Shown here in pieces: positions 8,135 through 17,122 of a DNA stretch of 64,000 bases. The notes beneath the pieces are model-generated. The model saw only the letters and a program-made list of their open reading frames with translations. It had not been told where the DNA came from and searched no databases. A program made the translations under genes and the position numbers. The DNA comes from Burkholderia ambifaria (GTDB lineage Bacteria; Pseudomonadota; Gammaproteobacteria; Burkholderiales; Burkholderiaceae), in assembly GCF_001443045.1 (NCBI RefSeq), contig NZ_LKPJ01000033.1:1-64000 (forward strand), written 5' to 3'. The stretch's first letter is position 1; every line of letters starts with the position of its first letter.

Positions 8135-8992
8135 TCAGCCCGCGGCCCGCGCCGCGATCGCCCGCAGCGCATACGCGGCGGCCGCGAAACCGAAGCTCGC
8201 GGTCACGCACACGCTCGAACCGAACCCCGCGCAATTGAGCCCCGCGACATGCGCGGCAGCAGACGGCTCCGCGCCGTCCTCGATGTCGCAAGCGGCCGCT
8301 TCCGGATAGATCAGCGGCTCGTCCGAATACACGGCGCTGATCTTGAAGCGCGCCTTCGGCCCGCGCGGAAAGCCGTGCTGCTTGCGCAGCTGCGCGCGCA
8401 CCTTCGACAGCAGCGGATCCTGGATCGTCAGCGCGAGATCGTCGATGCGGATGCGCGTCGGGTCGAGCTGCCCGCCGGCACCGCCGACCGTGACGAGCGG
8501 CTGCCCTTTCGCAACGCACCACGCGATCAGCGCAACCTTCGTGCGCACGCTGTCGATTGCGTCGATCACGTAGTCGAAGCCGCCGCCGAGCAACGTGTCG
8601 AAGTTCTCGGGTTCCGCGAAGTCCTCGATCCGGTTCACGCGGCACGCGGGATCGATCAGCGCGATCCGCTCGGCCATCGCGTCGACCTTCGGCTTGCCGT
8701 AATTGCCGTCGAGCGCGTGGATCTGCCGGTTCGTATTGCTTTCGGCGACGTTGTCGAGATCGATCAGCGTCAGCGTGCCGATCGCGCTGCGCGCGAGCGC
8801 CTCGGCCGTCCACGATCCGACGCCGCCGATGCCGATCACGGCAACGTGCGCACCCTCGAACGCGGCGAGCGCAGGGGCGCCGTACAGCCGCGCGATGCCG
8901 CCGAAGCGGCGTTCGCGATCCACGTCAAGCTGGATTGTCGGGGTCGGGGTAAGATCAGAGGAACTGGGCGGGGCAGTGTCGGCAGCGGACAT
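8135..8992 (-). CDS. tcdA: tRNA threonylcarbamoyladenosine dehydratase TcdA (CsdL)
   Basis: E1-like ATP-dependent enzyme that cyclises t6A37 of tRNA to ct6A. The 285-residue product has the ThiF/MoeB nucleotide-binding motif VIGIGGVGSWTAEALARS, the LIDLDNVAESNTNRQIHAL segment, and the catalytic-domain pattern YVIDAIDSVRTKVALI. The start at 8992 (MSAADT) gives the usual length; upstream in-frame starts would extend into the pdxH promoter. It is divergent from pdxH and convergent with cnoX. With tsaE and sua5/tsaC it makes three t6A-pathway genes in this window, though not in one operon. Confidence 0.88.
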   Translation of the reverse strand: MSAADTAPPSSSDLTPTPTIQLDVDRERRFGGIARLYGAPALAAFEGAHVAVIGIGGVGSWTAEALARSAIGTLTLIDLDNVAESNTNRQIHALDGNYGKPKVDAMAERIALIDPACRVNRIEDFAEPENFDTLLGGGFDYVIDAIDSVRTKVALIAWCVAKGQPLVTVGGAGGQLDPTRIRIDDLALTIQDPLLSKVRAQLRKQHGFPRGPKARFKISAVYSDEPLIYPEAAACDIEDGAEPSAAAHVAGLNCAGFGSSVCVTASFGFAAAAYALRAIAARAAG

Positions 8993-9087
8993 GGCAGCAA
9001 GGAAAACGTAAGTCGAGCAGCCCTCTATTTTGCCTGAACTCCCCGCCCGCACGCGCCACTGTGCACGCACGATTCTCGCGCGTTCGC

Positions 9088-9093
9088 TATACT
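9088..9093 (+). promoter_or_regulatory. Likely -10 box of pdxH
   Basis: TATACT sits 28 bases before the pdxH ATG in the 128-base divergent gap between tcdA and pdxH. The -35 region is not clearly consensus. A minus-strand promoter for tcdA must lie in the same gap but I cannot place it. Confidence 0.4.
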
Positions 9094-9120
9094 GGCCCCA
9101 GATTGAAGCGTTTGCATAAC

Positions 9121-9765
9121 ATGACGACTCTCGCCGATCTCCGCATCAATTATTCGCGTGCTTCGCTCGACGAAGCCGATGCCGCCCCCGACCCCTTCGC
9201 CCAGTTCGATCGCTGGTTCAAGGAGGCGCTCGCCGCCAAGCTCCCCGAGCCGAACACGATGACGCTCGCCACCGTCGGCGATAACGGCCGGCCGTCGGCC
9301 CGAATTGTGCTCATCAAGGGCGTCGACGAACGCGGGTTCGTCTTCTTTACCAATTACGAAAGCCGCAAGGGGCGCGACCTCGCCGCCCATCCGCACGCGG
9401 CGCTGCTGTTCTACTGGATCGAGCTCGAGCGCCAGGTGCGCATCGAAGGCCGGATCGAGAAAACCAGTGCCGATGAAAGCGACCGCTATTTCGCGTCGCG
9501 CCCGCTCGGCTCGCGCATCGGTGCGTGGGCGTCCGAGCAGAGCGCGGTGATCGATAGCCGCGCGACGCTCGAAGCGCGCGAGAAGGATGTGGCCGCTCGC
9601 TACGGCGAGAACCCGCCGCGTCCACCGCACTGGGGCGGTTATCGCGTCGTGCCCGACGCGATCGAGTTCTGGCAAGGCCGCCCGTCGCGGCTGCACGACC
9701 GCCTGCTCTATACGCGCGACGCCGCGGCGGCGTCCGGCTGGACGATCTCGCGCCTGTCGCCGTAA
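9121..9765 (+). CDS. pdxH: Pyridoxamine 5'-phosphate oxidase
   Basis: FMN enzyme that oxidises pyridoxine/pyridoxamine 5'-phosphate to pyridoxal 5'-phosphate. The 214-residue product matches the family throughout: MTLATVGDNGRPSARIVLIKG in the split-barrel FMN domain, FFTNYESRKGRDLAAHP, and the dimerisation C terminus with PPHWGGYRVVPDAIEFWQGR and the terminal RLSP. Length is normal. The next gene, cfa, begins 133 bases downstream on the same strand with its own good ribosome site. Confidence 0.96.
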   Translation: MTTLADLRINYSRASLDEADAAPDPFAQFDRWFKEALAAKLPEPNTMTLATVGDNGRPSARIVLIKGVDERGFVFFTNYESRKGRDLAAHPHAALLFYWIELERQVRIEGRIEKTSADESDRYFASRPLGSRIGAWASEQSAVIDSRATLEAREKDVAARYGENPPRPPHWGGYRVVPDAIEFWQGRPSRLHDRLLYTRDAAAASGWTISRLSP

Positions 9766-9898
9766 GCCGAACTGCGGCCGCGGTGCCGGCGCATGCCGGT
9801 CGTGTCTCGTGTTGCATCCGGGCACCCGCCTCGCGAGGGGCGGGCGCCGGTCAAGATACTTGGCTGTATTCGATTCAACGAACAAACGGAGATTCCAA

Positions 9899-11119
9899 AT
9901 GTTCTGGGAAAAGAAGCTGGCACAGTGGGCGGACGAAGTGCGGGCGAAGGCGAACATACCGGCGCGCCTCGTGCTGTGGAACGGCGATCAACTCGATTTC
10001 GGCACCTTCAGCGCGCCACAGGTCACGCTGAAGGTCAACAGCGCGTCCGCGTTGCCGCTCCTGCTCGAACCGAGCCTCGACAATCTCGGCGAGGCGTACG
10101 TGAAGGGCAAGATAGACATCGAAGGCCGGCTGTCGGACATCATCAACATCAGCTACTCGCTCGCGCGCAGCACGGTCACCAGCGCAAGCAAGCTCGCGCG
10201 CGTGAAGCGCTACTTCAATCACACGAAGAACACCGACAAGAAGGCGATCCAGTATCACTACGACGTCTCGAACGAGTTCTACCAGCTGTGGCTCGACGAG
10301 AACATGGTGTATTCGTGCGCGTACTTCGAGAACGGCGACGAGGATCTCGCGACCGCGCAGATCAAGAAGATCGACCACATCCTGACCAAGATCCGGCTCG
10401 AGCCCGGCCAGCGGCTGCTCGACATCGGCTGCGGCTGGGGCGCGCTCGTGCTGCGCGCCGCGCAGAAGTTCGGCGCGACGTGCCTGGGCGTGACGCTGTC
10501 GCAGAACCAGTTCGATCTCGCGACCGCGCGCGTGAAGGCCGCCGGGCTCGAGGACAAGATCGAGATCCGCCTGCAGGACTACCGCGAGATCGAGGGCCAG
10601 TTCGACCGCATCACGAGCGTCGGGATGTTCGAGCACGTCGGCCGCAAGAACCTGCCGCTCTATTTCTCGCGCTTGCACGACCTGCTGACCGACGAAGGCA
10701 TCGCGATGAACCACGGGATCACGTCGACCGACGCGGAAAGCGGCGAGACGGCCCTCGGCGGCGGCGAATTCATCGACCGCTACGTGTTCCCGGACGGCGA
10801 GCTGCCGCACATCAGCCTCGCGCTCGAAGCGGCGCAGCGCGGCGGGCTCGAGGCGATTGACGTCGAAAGCCTGCGGCGGCACTATGCGCGCACGCTCGAG
10901 ATCTGGACCGAGAACTTCGAGGCGAAGGCGGATGAGGCGCGCGCGCTCGTCGACGACGAAAAATTTCGCATCTGGCGCGTGTACCTCGCCGGTTGCGCGT
11001 ATGCGTTCGAGCACGACGACGTGTCGATCTTCCAGATCGTGTGCCGCAAGGCCGGACGCAGCGCGAAAACGCTGCCGTGGTCGCGGCGCTATATGTACGA
11101 ACACACGCTGCCGCGCTAG
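9899..11119 (+). CDS. cfa: Cyclopropane-fatty-acyl-phospholipid synthase family protein
   Basis: SAM-dependent enzyme that methylenates double bonds of membrane phospholipid acyl chains. The 406-residue product has an N-terminal lipid-binding domain (LLLEPSLDNLGEAYVKGKIDIEG) and a methyltransferase domain with the SAM motif DIGCGWG (about 175-181). The family motifs YHYDVSNEFYQLWLD, SCAYFENGDEDLATAQ and GMFEHVGRKNLP are all present, and the C terminus carries the conserved RIWRVYLAGCAYAFE. A GGAG site precedes the ATG by seven bases. Burkholderia usually carry several Cfa paralogues, so which physiological stage this copy serves is not decidable. Confidence 0.92.
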   Translation: MFWEKKLAQWADEVRAKANIPARLVLWNGDQLDFGTFSAPQVTLKVNSASALPLLLEPSLDNLGEAYVKGKIDIEGRLSDIINISYSLARSTVTSASKLARVKRYFNHTKNTDKKAIQYHYDVSNEFYQLWLDENMVYSCAYFENGDEDLATAQIKKIDHILTKIRLEPGQRLLDIGCGWGALVLRAAQKFGATCLGVTLSQNQFDLATARVKAAGLEDKIEIRLQDYREIEGQFDRITSVGMFEHVGRKNLPLYFSRLHDLLTDEGIAMNHGITSTDAESGETALGGGEFIDRYVFPDGELPHISLALEAAQRGGLEAIDVESLRRHYARTLEIWTENFEAKADEARALVDDEKFRIWRVYLAGCAYAFEHDDVSIFQIVCRKAGRSAKTLPWSRRYMYEHTLPR

Positions 11120-11142
11120 GCGGCACTTCACGCTGGGCAGGC

Positions 11143-12462
11143 ATGGGTGACGGCAGGACGCGGCGCAACACGCCGCCGCAACGACAGCAGCGCGACGCAC
11201 CGGACGGGTCGCACGCCGACGGGCAGTTCGACCTGTTCGGCGGGCCACCCGACGACGCGCGCGCGGCTGCGCCCGCGGATGACGACGACCCTGCCGGCCC
11301 CGGCGAACGCGTGACGCCGCACGAGCACGACGCGGCGCGGCCGGCAAGGCCGCCTGCGCACGCCAGCCGTGCATCGCCCCGCCCTTCCTCCGACGAGGAA
11401 CCGGAACCGCCTCCCGCCTCCGGCCTGCTGTGGGACGAACCGTCCCCGCCGGCCGCGCCGCCGAAGAAGGGCCAGCGCCGGCGCGGCGTGCCGCCCGCGC
11501 CGGTTTCCGCGGACGTCGCCGAAGCGGCCGCCGCCCTGCCGCCGAATGTGCGGCTCGGCACGTCATCGTGGTATTTCCCCGGCTGGGACGGCATCGTCTA
11601 TGACGGCGATTTCGCGCAGACGAAACTGTCGCGCGAGGGACTCGAGGCGTACGGCGCGCATCCGCTGCTGAAGAGCGTGAGTCTCGACCGGTCGTTCTAC
11701 GGCCCGCTGTCGGTGGCCGACTACCTGCGCTACGCGCAGCAGGTGCCGGACGACTTCCGCTTCGTCGTGAAGGCGCCGGCGTCCGTCACCGACGCGGTCG
11801 TGCGCGGCCGGCGCGGCGAACCGTCGGGCCCGAACCCGACCTTTCTCGACGCGCAGCTCGCCACCCGGGAATTCGTGCAGCCGTGCCTCGAAGGGCTCGG
11901 CAGGAAGGCCGGCGTGCTGGTGTTCCAGTTTTCGCCGATGCCCGATCAACTGCTCGCCGAACCGGCCGCGCTGATCGACCGACTGTCGGCGTTCTTCGCG
12001 GCGCTGCCGCCGCTGCCGCCGGACGCCGACGGCACGCGCTACGCGATCGAGATCCGCGACGCGAGCCTGCTCACGCCGCGCTTCATCCGCGCGCTCGCGG
12101 CGCTGGGTGTGCGCTACTGCGTCGGCCTGCATGCGCGGATGCCGGACCCGCTGCGGCAGGCCGCCGCGCTCGCGCTGCTCGACGGCGATGCGCCGGGCCC
12201 GCTGATCGTGCGCTGGAGCCTGCATGGCGGGTTCAAGTACGAACAGGCGAAAGCGAAGTACGAGCCGTTCGACAAGCTCGTCGACGAGGATCCGGCCACG
12301 CGCTCCGCGCTCGCCGAGCTGGCCGCGCGCTACGCGCTGGCCGGACAGCCGGTGATCATCACGATCAACAACAAGGCGGAAGGCTCCGCGCCGCTGTCGT
12401 GCCTCGCGCTTGCACGCGAGATCGCCGCCGCGTGCGCGCACTGGCGCAGCGAGGCGGCGTAG
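11143..12462 (+). CDS. DUF72 family protein with long disordered N terminus
   Basis: The C-terminal roughly 300 residues form a DUF72 (YecE-like) TIM-barrel domain, with RLGTSSWYFPGWDGIVYDGDF at the start, FVVKAPASVTDA, YAIEIRDASLL and the ending TINNKAEGSAPLSCLALA. Function of the family is unknown. About 130 residues at the N terminus are low-complexity, rich in Pro, Asp, Arg and Ala, and probably disordered. The start used (11143) follows cfa by 23 bases, so the two may be co-transcribed. A later start would remove part of the disordered region but no suitable ribosome site stands out. Confidence 0.8.
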   Translation: MGDGRTRRNTPPQRQQRDAPDGSHADGQFDLFGGPPDDARAAAPADDDDPAGPGERVTPHEHDAARPARPPAHASRASPRPSSDEEPEPPPASGLLWDEPSPPAAPPKKGQRRRGVPPAPVSADVAEAAAALPPNVRLGTSSWYFPGWDGIVYDGDFAQTKLSREGLEAYGAHPLLKSVSLDRSFYGPLSVADYLRYAQQVPDDFRFVVKAPASVTDAVVRGRRGEPSGPNPTFLDAQLATREFVQPCLEGLGRKAGVLVFQFSPMPDQLLAEPAALIDRLSAFFAALPPLPPDADGTRYAIEIRDASLLTPRFIRALAALGVRYCVGLHARMPDPLRQAAALALLDGDAPGPLIVRWSLHGGFKYEQAKAKYEPFDKLVDEDPATRSALAELAARYALAGQPVIITINNKAEGSAPLSCLALAREIAAACAHWRSEAA

Positions 12463-12490
12463 GGGTCGGCGGCGGTAGGGTGCCGGCGCC

Positions 12491-12514
12491 GCTTGCAGGC
12501 TTGCAGGCTTGCGG
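12491..12514. repeat. Three tandem copies of an 8-bp unit
   Basis: GCTTGCAG, GCTTGCAG and GCTTGCGG follow each other directly in the 57-base gap between the convergent DUF72 gene and msrA. The unit count could vary between strains. Confidence 0.7.
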
Positions 12515-12519
12515 GCCGA

Positions 12520-13083
12520 TTACGCGCCGCCGCGCAGCGACTTCAGCCGGTGCGAAAACTTCTGGCGGAATTTCGCGAGCTTCGGCCCGATCACGACCGA
12601 GCAGTAGCCCTGCCCCGGATTGCGTGCGTAATAGTTCTGGTGATAGTCCTCGGCCGGCCAGTAGTTGCCGTCGAGCGGCACGACCTGCGTGACGATCGGC
12701 TGCCCGAACACGTGCTCGCGCTCCAGTTCGCGGATCACGTCGAGCGCGATGTCGCGCTGCTCGTCCGAATGCGTGAACACGACCGAACGGTACTGCGTGC
12801 CGACGTCGTTTCCTTGCCGGTTCAGCTGGGTCGGATCGTGCGTCGCGAAGAAGATCTCGAGGATCTCGCGATAACCGATGCGCGCCGGATCGAACGTCAC
12901 GTTCACGACCTCCGCGTGACCGGTGTCGCCGTCGCACACATCGCGATAGCCGGGATTGCGCGTATGGCCGCCCGCATAGCCCGACTGGACGGCCGTCACG
13001 CCGTCGACGTCGAGAAACACGGCCTCCGTGCACCAGAAGCACCCGCCGCCCACGGTCGCGGTTTCAAGCATCTCGTTCACCAT
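12520..13083 (-). CDS. msrA: Peptide-methionine (S)-S-oxide reductase MsrA
   Basis: Repairs S-methionine sulfoxide in oxidised proteins using thioredoxin. The 187-residue product has the catalytic GGCFWCTEA motif near the N terminus (about 13-21), GYAGGHTRNPGYRDVCDGDTGHAE, and the C-terminal YCSVVIGPKLAKFRQKF. MsrB is not fused. The ATG at 13083 is favoured for length; further upstream in-frame sequence is intergenic in character. It converges on the DUF72 gene. Confidence 0.95.
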   Translation of the reverse strand: MVNEMLETATVGGGCFWCTEAVFLDVDGVTAVQSGYAGGHTRNPGYRDVCDGDTGHAEVVNVTFDPARIGYREILEIFFATHDPTQLNRQGNDVGTQYRSVVFTHSDEQRDIALDVIRELEREHVFGQPIVTQVVPLDGNYWPAEDYHQNYYARNPGQGYCSVVIGPKLAKFRQKFSHRLKSLRGGA

Positions 13084-13645
13084 GAAATCATTACCTCGTT
13101 GATGACGGCGGCCCGCACGCAGGCACGCGCCGGCGCCGCCGGTCCGTATCGCCGCCGCGCCGGTTGCCGGCGCGAAGCGGCACGCGTTCAAGTATCTCAC
13201 TCGCGCACGAATCCGGCAGAAACGCACGCGCGCCGCGCACCACCGGCTGCCCGTTTCTCGACTACACTTAGGCACGCTTCGCCGCGACGGCACACCGTCC
13301 GGCTGCACGCAGCGTCCGATGCATGCCCGCCCTGATGCCAACATCATCTGCCGGAACATCGATATGCATGCCTTCGCAGATACCGTCCGCCTTGCGGGCC
13401 CGACGACCGGCGCCCCGCGCGCCATCGCTTCCACCGCACCATTGCGTCGCGATGTGTCCGTTGCGCCGCATGCGCGGCGATCCGCTGCACCACGCTTCCC
13501 CGCTGTCCCGACCTGATGCACTGCACCGCGCGTCCTCCAACGCAGGCGGCCGCCGGCGCATTCGCATCTCGCAACCGTTCGACCCGCACGCCCGCAGCGA
13601 ACGGCCATGCGTCCGTGATCCGATACAACCGAGAGAGGCACTACG
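13084..13645. other. 562-base intergenic region, divergent promoters for msrA and the SBP56 gene
   Basis: No credible gene is seen here: the open frames present have the arginine-rich composition of GC-driven shadows. A GAGAGG ribosome site precedes the downstream ATG at 13646. No inverted repeat of note was found by eye. Confidence 0.5.
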
Positions 13646-15052
13646 ATGAGCATGCGGCCTGACCCGACATTTCACGCTTCGCCGGAACTCGCGATGCAGG
13701 CGCCGGCGGAAGAATTTGCCTATACGTTGTTGCTGAGCCCCGATTTCTCCAGACCCGACGCGCTCGCCGTGATCGACGTGAAGCCCGGCTCGGCGACCTA
13801 CGGCAAGATCGTGCACACGGTGACGATGCCGAACACCGGCGACGAGTTTCACCACTTCGGCTGGAATGCGTGTTCGTCGTCGCTGTCGCCGCTTACCGGC
13901 CATGCGTTTCTCGAGCGTCGCTTCCTGATCATCCCCGGCCTGCGCTCGTCGCGCATCTACGTGATCGACACGAAGCCGCACCCGACGCAGGCGCGCATCC
14001 ACAAGATCATCGAGCCCGACGAGATCTTCGCGAAGACCGGCTATTCGCGCCCGCATACGGTCCATTGCGGCCCCGAGGGCATCTACGTGAGCACGCTCGG
14101 CGGCGCGGGCAAGGACGGCACCGACGGTGCGCCCGGCATCTTCATCATGGACTGCGAGACCTTCGACGTGCTCGGCCGCTGGGAAATCGACCGCGGCCCG
14201 CAGGACAAGCATTACGACTTCTGGTGGAACCTGCCGCGCGACTACATGGTGTCGAGCGAATGGGCGCTGCCGCCGCAATTCGAGAACGGCATCGTGCCGG
14301 AAGACCTGCTCGCGAACCGCTATGGCCACCGGCTGCATTTCTGGGATCTGCGCGCGCGGCGCAACGCGCAGACGATCGATCTCGGCGCGCAGCACCAGAT
14401 GGCGCTCGAGGTGCGGCCCGCGCACGATCCGGTGCGCGAATACGGGTTCGTCGGCGTCGTGGTCGACACGACCAACCTCGAAGGATCGATCTGGACCTGG
14501 TGGCGCGAGGACGGCCAGTTCCATGTGAAGAAGACCGCGACGATCCCGCCCGAGCCGGCCGCGGCCGACGAATTGCCGCCGCTGCTGAAAGGGTTCGGCG
14601 CGGTGCCGCCGCTCGTGACCGACATCGACCTGTCGCTCGACGACCGTTTCCTGTACGTGTCGTGCTGGGGCACGGGCGAGATGCGCCAGTACGACGTGTC
14701 GGATCCGCATCACCCGGTGCTCGCGGGGTCGGTACGCATCGGCGGGATCGTGCACCGCGCGCCGCACACGAACGGCCGCGCATTCGCGGGCGGCCCGCAG
14801 ATGGTCGAGATCAGCCGCGACGGCCGGCGCGTGTACTGGACCAACTCGCTCTACTCGACGTGGGACGACCAGTTCTATCCGGACGGCGTGCCAGCCGCAC
14901 AGGTGCTCGCGCATGCGGGGCCGGACGGCGGGCTGACGCTCGCCGACGACTACTGGGTCGACTTCCCCGACGGCTATCGCGCGCACCAGATCCGGCTCGA
15001 AGGCGGCGACTGCTCGACCGACTCGTTCTGCTATCCGTCGGTCAAGCGTTGA
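13646..15052 (+). CDS. Selenium-binding protein 56 family, probable methanethiol oxidase
   Basis: The 468-residue product is a full-length SBP56/SELENBP1 homologue: GDEFHHFGWNACSS near the N terminus, LIIPGLRSSRIYVIDT, SRPHTVHCGPEGIYVSTLG, DKHYDFWWNLPRDYMVSSEW and the C-terminal YRAHQIRLEGGDCSTD. Characterised bacterial members are copper-dependent methanethiol oxidases (MtoX) that release formaldehyde, H2S and H2O2. Those are periplasmic with a signal peptide; this product has no visible signal sequence, so a cytoplasmic role is possible. The stop codon overlaps the TTG start of the next membrane-protein gene, which ties the two together. Confidence 0.88.
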   Translation: MSMRPDPTFHASPELAMQAPAEEFAYTLLLSPDFSRPDALAVIDVKPGSATYGKIVHTVTMPNTGDEFHHFGWNACSSSLSPLTGHAFLERRFLIIPGLRSSRIYVIDTKPHPTQARIHKIIEPDEIFAKTGYSRPHTVHCGPEGIYVSTLGGAGKDGTDGAPGIFIMDCETFDVLGRWEIDRGPQDKHYDFWWNLPRDYMVSSEWALPPQFENGIVPEDLLANRYGHRLHFWDLRARRNAQTIDLGAQHQMALEVRPAHDPVREYGFVGVVVDTTNLEGSIWTWWREDGQFHVKKTATIPPEPAAADELPPLLKGFGAVPPLVTDIDLSLDDRFLYVSCWGTGEMRQYDVSDPHHPVLAGSVRIGGIVHRAPHTNGRAFAGGPQMVEISRDGRRVYWTNSLYSTWDDQFYPDGVPAAQVLAHAGPDGGLTLADDYWVDFPDGYRAHQIRLEGGDCSTDSFCYPSVKR

Positions 15053-15714
15053 GCACCGGCCTCTCCGCGCCGCTCGCGCTGTGGGCGGCCGTGCTCGCGA
15101 GCGGCGTCTATCACGGGCTCAATCCGGCGATGGGCTGGCCGCTCGCGGTGTCGAACGCGCTGATGACGCGCCGCATCGGCGCGCTCGTCGCGGCGCTCGG
15201 CTATCTCGCGCTCGGTCATGCGCTCGCGGTATTCATGGTGATGCTGCCGTTCGGGCTGCTCGCCGCGTTGCTCGCGTGGCAGTCGGCGATCCGGATCGGC
15301 GCGAGCGCGCTCGTGATCGGCTTCGGCGCGGTGCTGCTGATCCGGCGGCGCCATCCGCGTGCGCTCGCGCGGATTCCGCCCGCGCGGCTCGGGCTGTGGT
15401 CGTTCGCGGTCGCACTCGCGCACGGCGCGGGCCTGATGCTGGTGCCGATCTATCTCGGGCTCTGCGGGCTCGACCGGGACGCCGGCCATCGCGCGGCGGC
15501 CACGCTCGTCGACGCGCATCTCGGCATGGCGCTCGTCGTCGCGGCCGTGCACGCCGCAGCGATGATCGGCGCGGGCGGCGTGCTCGCGTGGCTCGTTTAC
15601 CGCTATCTCGGGCTGAAGTTCGTTGCGCGGAGCTGGTTCAACCTCGACGCGATGTGGGCGTCGAGCCTGATCCTGACGGGCGCGCTGTCGCTCGGGCTGG
15701 CGGCGGCGCGGTAG
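15049..15714 (+). CDS. Conserved polytopic membrane protein, possible metal transporter
   Basis: A 221-residue hydrophobic protein with about six predicted helices. The start is inferred as TTG overlapping the upstream TGA (TTGA), because the frame is open from there and no ATG lies earlier in the reading unit; GTG codons slightly downstream are alternatives. Notable motifs are YHGLNPAMGWPLAVSNALM in the first helix and AHGAGLMLVPIYLGLCG in a middle helix. Histidine and methionine within helices recall NiCoT/UreH-type metal transporters, but I do not recognise a characterised homologue. Coupling to the copper-dependent SBP56 gene makes metal supply an attractive but unproven role. Confidence 0.7.
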   Translation: MSTGLSAPLALWAAVLASGVYHGLNPAMGWPLAVSNALMTRRIGALVAALGYLALGHALAVFMVMLPFGLLAALLAWQSAIRIGASALVIGFGAVLLIRRRHPRALARIPPARLGLWSFAVALAHGAGLMLVPIYLGLCGLDRDAGHRAAATLVDAHLGMALVVAAVHAAAMIGAGGVLAWLVYRYLGLKFVARSWFNLDAMWASSLILTGALSLGLAAAR

Positions 15715-15873
15715 CGTCCGGCGTGCGGCGCCCGGCACGGCCGCGGATGGCGCATGGCAAAACGCGACGGAACGGCCGTTCCGCGGCGATTGCAGCGCCG
15801 CACGGCAGTGTTCGCTACCGCACGCTCACCCCGCAATGCGCCGTCCGCACGGGCCCGGCGGTCGCGATTCCGC

Positions 15874-15879
15874 TAAAAT
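15874..15879 (+). promoter_or_regulatory. Possible -10 element for the flavin reductase gene
   Basis: TAAAAT occurs in the GC-rich 281-base gap before the flavin reductase, about 117 bases ahead of its ATG. No strong -35 was identified. Nothing else is evident in this gap. Confidence 0.25.
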
Positions 15880-15995
15880 CGGGCCATGCGCACCACTTCC
15901 CAACCGACCGCCCCGGCCTTGCCGCCTTTCGTCCGCCGCGCCCGTTGCATCCGCCGCGCGCCGCGCCCGTCCGTTTCGTTCCGGATGGCCGCCCG

Positions 15996-16505
15996 ATGAA
16001 CCACGCCACCCCGCCGGATTTCGATGCGGCCGCATTCCGCCAGGCGCTCGGCCAGTTCGCGACGGGCGTGACCGTCATCACGACGCAAGCGCCGTCCGGG
16101 CAACTGATCGGCATCACCGCGAGCTCGTTCAACTCGGTGTCGCTCGATCCACCGCTCGTGCTGTGGAGCCTCGCGCACAAATCGGCGTCGACACCTGTGT
16201 TCCGCAGCAACAGCCATTACGTGGTGAACGTGCTCGCGGCATCGCAGCTCGACCTGTGCAAGCGCTTCTCGACCTACAAGGGCGACCGCTTCGAGGGAAT
16301 CGCGCATGCGGCCGGCAACTCGGGCATGCCGGTGCTCGACGGTGCGCTCGCATGGTTCGAATGTCACAACCGCAGCCGCTACGACGAAGGCGACCACGTG
16401 ATCTTCGTCGGCGAAGTGGAACGCTGCGGCGTGCGCGCCGTGTCGGACGCCGCGCCGCCGCTCGTGTTCCACGGCGGCGGCTTCCACGGCCTCACACCGC
16501 TTTGA
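15996..16505 (+). CDS. Flavin reductase domain protein (HpaC-like)
   Basis: The 169-residue product is a split-barrel flavin reductase: FATGVTVITTQAPSGQLIGITASSFNSVSLDPPLVLWS at the N terminus (FMN-binding part) and ending with GDHVIFVGEVERC and VFHGGGFHGL. Members supply reduced flavin to two-component monooxygenases using NAD(P)H. No monooxygenase partner is adjacent. Its last 14 bases overlap the 3' end of the convergent Lrp/AsnC regulator gene. Because its neighbours are the kynurenine genes a link to anthranilate hydroxylation is conceivable, but that is speculation. Confidence 0.88.
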   Translation: MNHATPPDFDAAAFRQALGQFATGVTVITTQAPSGQLIGITASSFNSVSLDPPLVLWSLAHKSASTPVFRSNSHYVVNVLAASQLDLCKRFSTYKGDRFEGIAHAAGNSGMPVLDGALAWFECHNRSRYDEGDHVIFVGEVERCGVRAVSDAAPPLVFHGGGFHGLTPL

Positions 16506-16992
16506 TCGCCCCGGTGCGCGCCAGCCCGACCGGCGCGCCCGCTTCGTCCTTCAGCGTCTGCAGCACGATGTTCGAACGGATGTCCATCACGCCCGGCGCC
16601 TTGTAGAGCCGGTTCAGCACGAAATCCGAATAGTGCTTGAGGTTGTGCGCGAGCACGCGCAGCAGATAGTGGCTCTCGCCCGTCACGACGAACGCGCCGA
16701 CCACCTCCGGCCATTCGCGCAGCGCTTCCGCGAAGCGCTCGTGCCATTGATTCTCTTCGTTGCGCATCGACACCTGCACGAACGCCTCGAGCTCGAAGCC
16801 GAGCTTCTCGCGGCTCAGGCACGCGCGATAGTGTTCGATTACGCCCTGCTCCTCGAGCAGGCGCATCCGGCGCAGGCAGGCCGACGGCGAAAGCGAGATG
16901 CGTTCGGCCAGGTCGAGATTGCTGATTCTGCCCTCCTCCTGCAGTACCGCCAGAATCCGGCAGTCGGTGGCATCGAGCGTGATCGCGTGCAT
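16492..16992 (-). CDS. kynR: Lrp/AsnC-family regulator of the kynurenine operon
   Basis: The 166-residue product has an N-terminal winged helix-turn-helix (about 5-60; NLDLAERISLSPSACLRRMRLLE) and a C-terminal RAM/AsnC ligand-binding domain (FVVTGESHYLLRVLAHNLKHYSDF). It is divergent from kynB across 130 bases. In Pseudomonas and Burkholderia the AsnC-type gene in this place, KynR, activates kyn genes in response to kynurenine, and I assign it by position and family. Its 3' end overlaps the convergent flavin reductase gene by 14 bases. Confidence 0.85.
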   Translation of the reverse strand: MHAITLDATDCRILAVLQEEGRISNLDLAERISLSPSACLRRMRLLEEQGVIEHYRACLSREKLGFELEAFVQVSMRNEENQWHERFAEALREWPEVVGAFVVTGESHYLLRVLAHNLKHYSDFVLNRLYKAPGVMDIRSNIVLQTLKDEAGAPVGLARTGAIKAV

Positions 16993-17030
16993 TTTTGATC
17001 CCCGTTTTCCGTCTGATTCGAATTATCTGC

Positions 17031-17045
17031 CAATCCAGCGGATTG
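17031..17045. promoter_or_regulatory. Candidate KynR operator in the kynR-kynB divergent promoter
   Basis: A perfect dyad, CAATCC-AGC-GGATTG, stands in the middle of the 130-base region between the kynR and kynB starts. The region is distinctly AT-richer than its flanks. Lrp/AsnC regulators bind such short imperfect palindromes as multimers. A second short dyad (CGCA...TGCG) follows at about 17061-17077. Confidence 0.45.
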
Positions 17046-17122
17046 TCCATGTTTATTTCGCAAGCACTTTCTGCGAGCGTCCACCTATCATTCGAAGCAT
17101 CGATTCACCGATTCGACATGCC

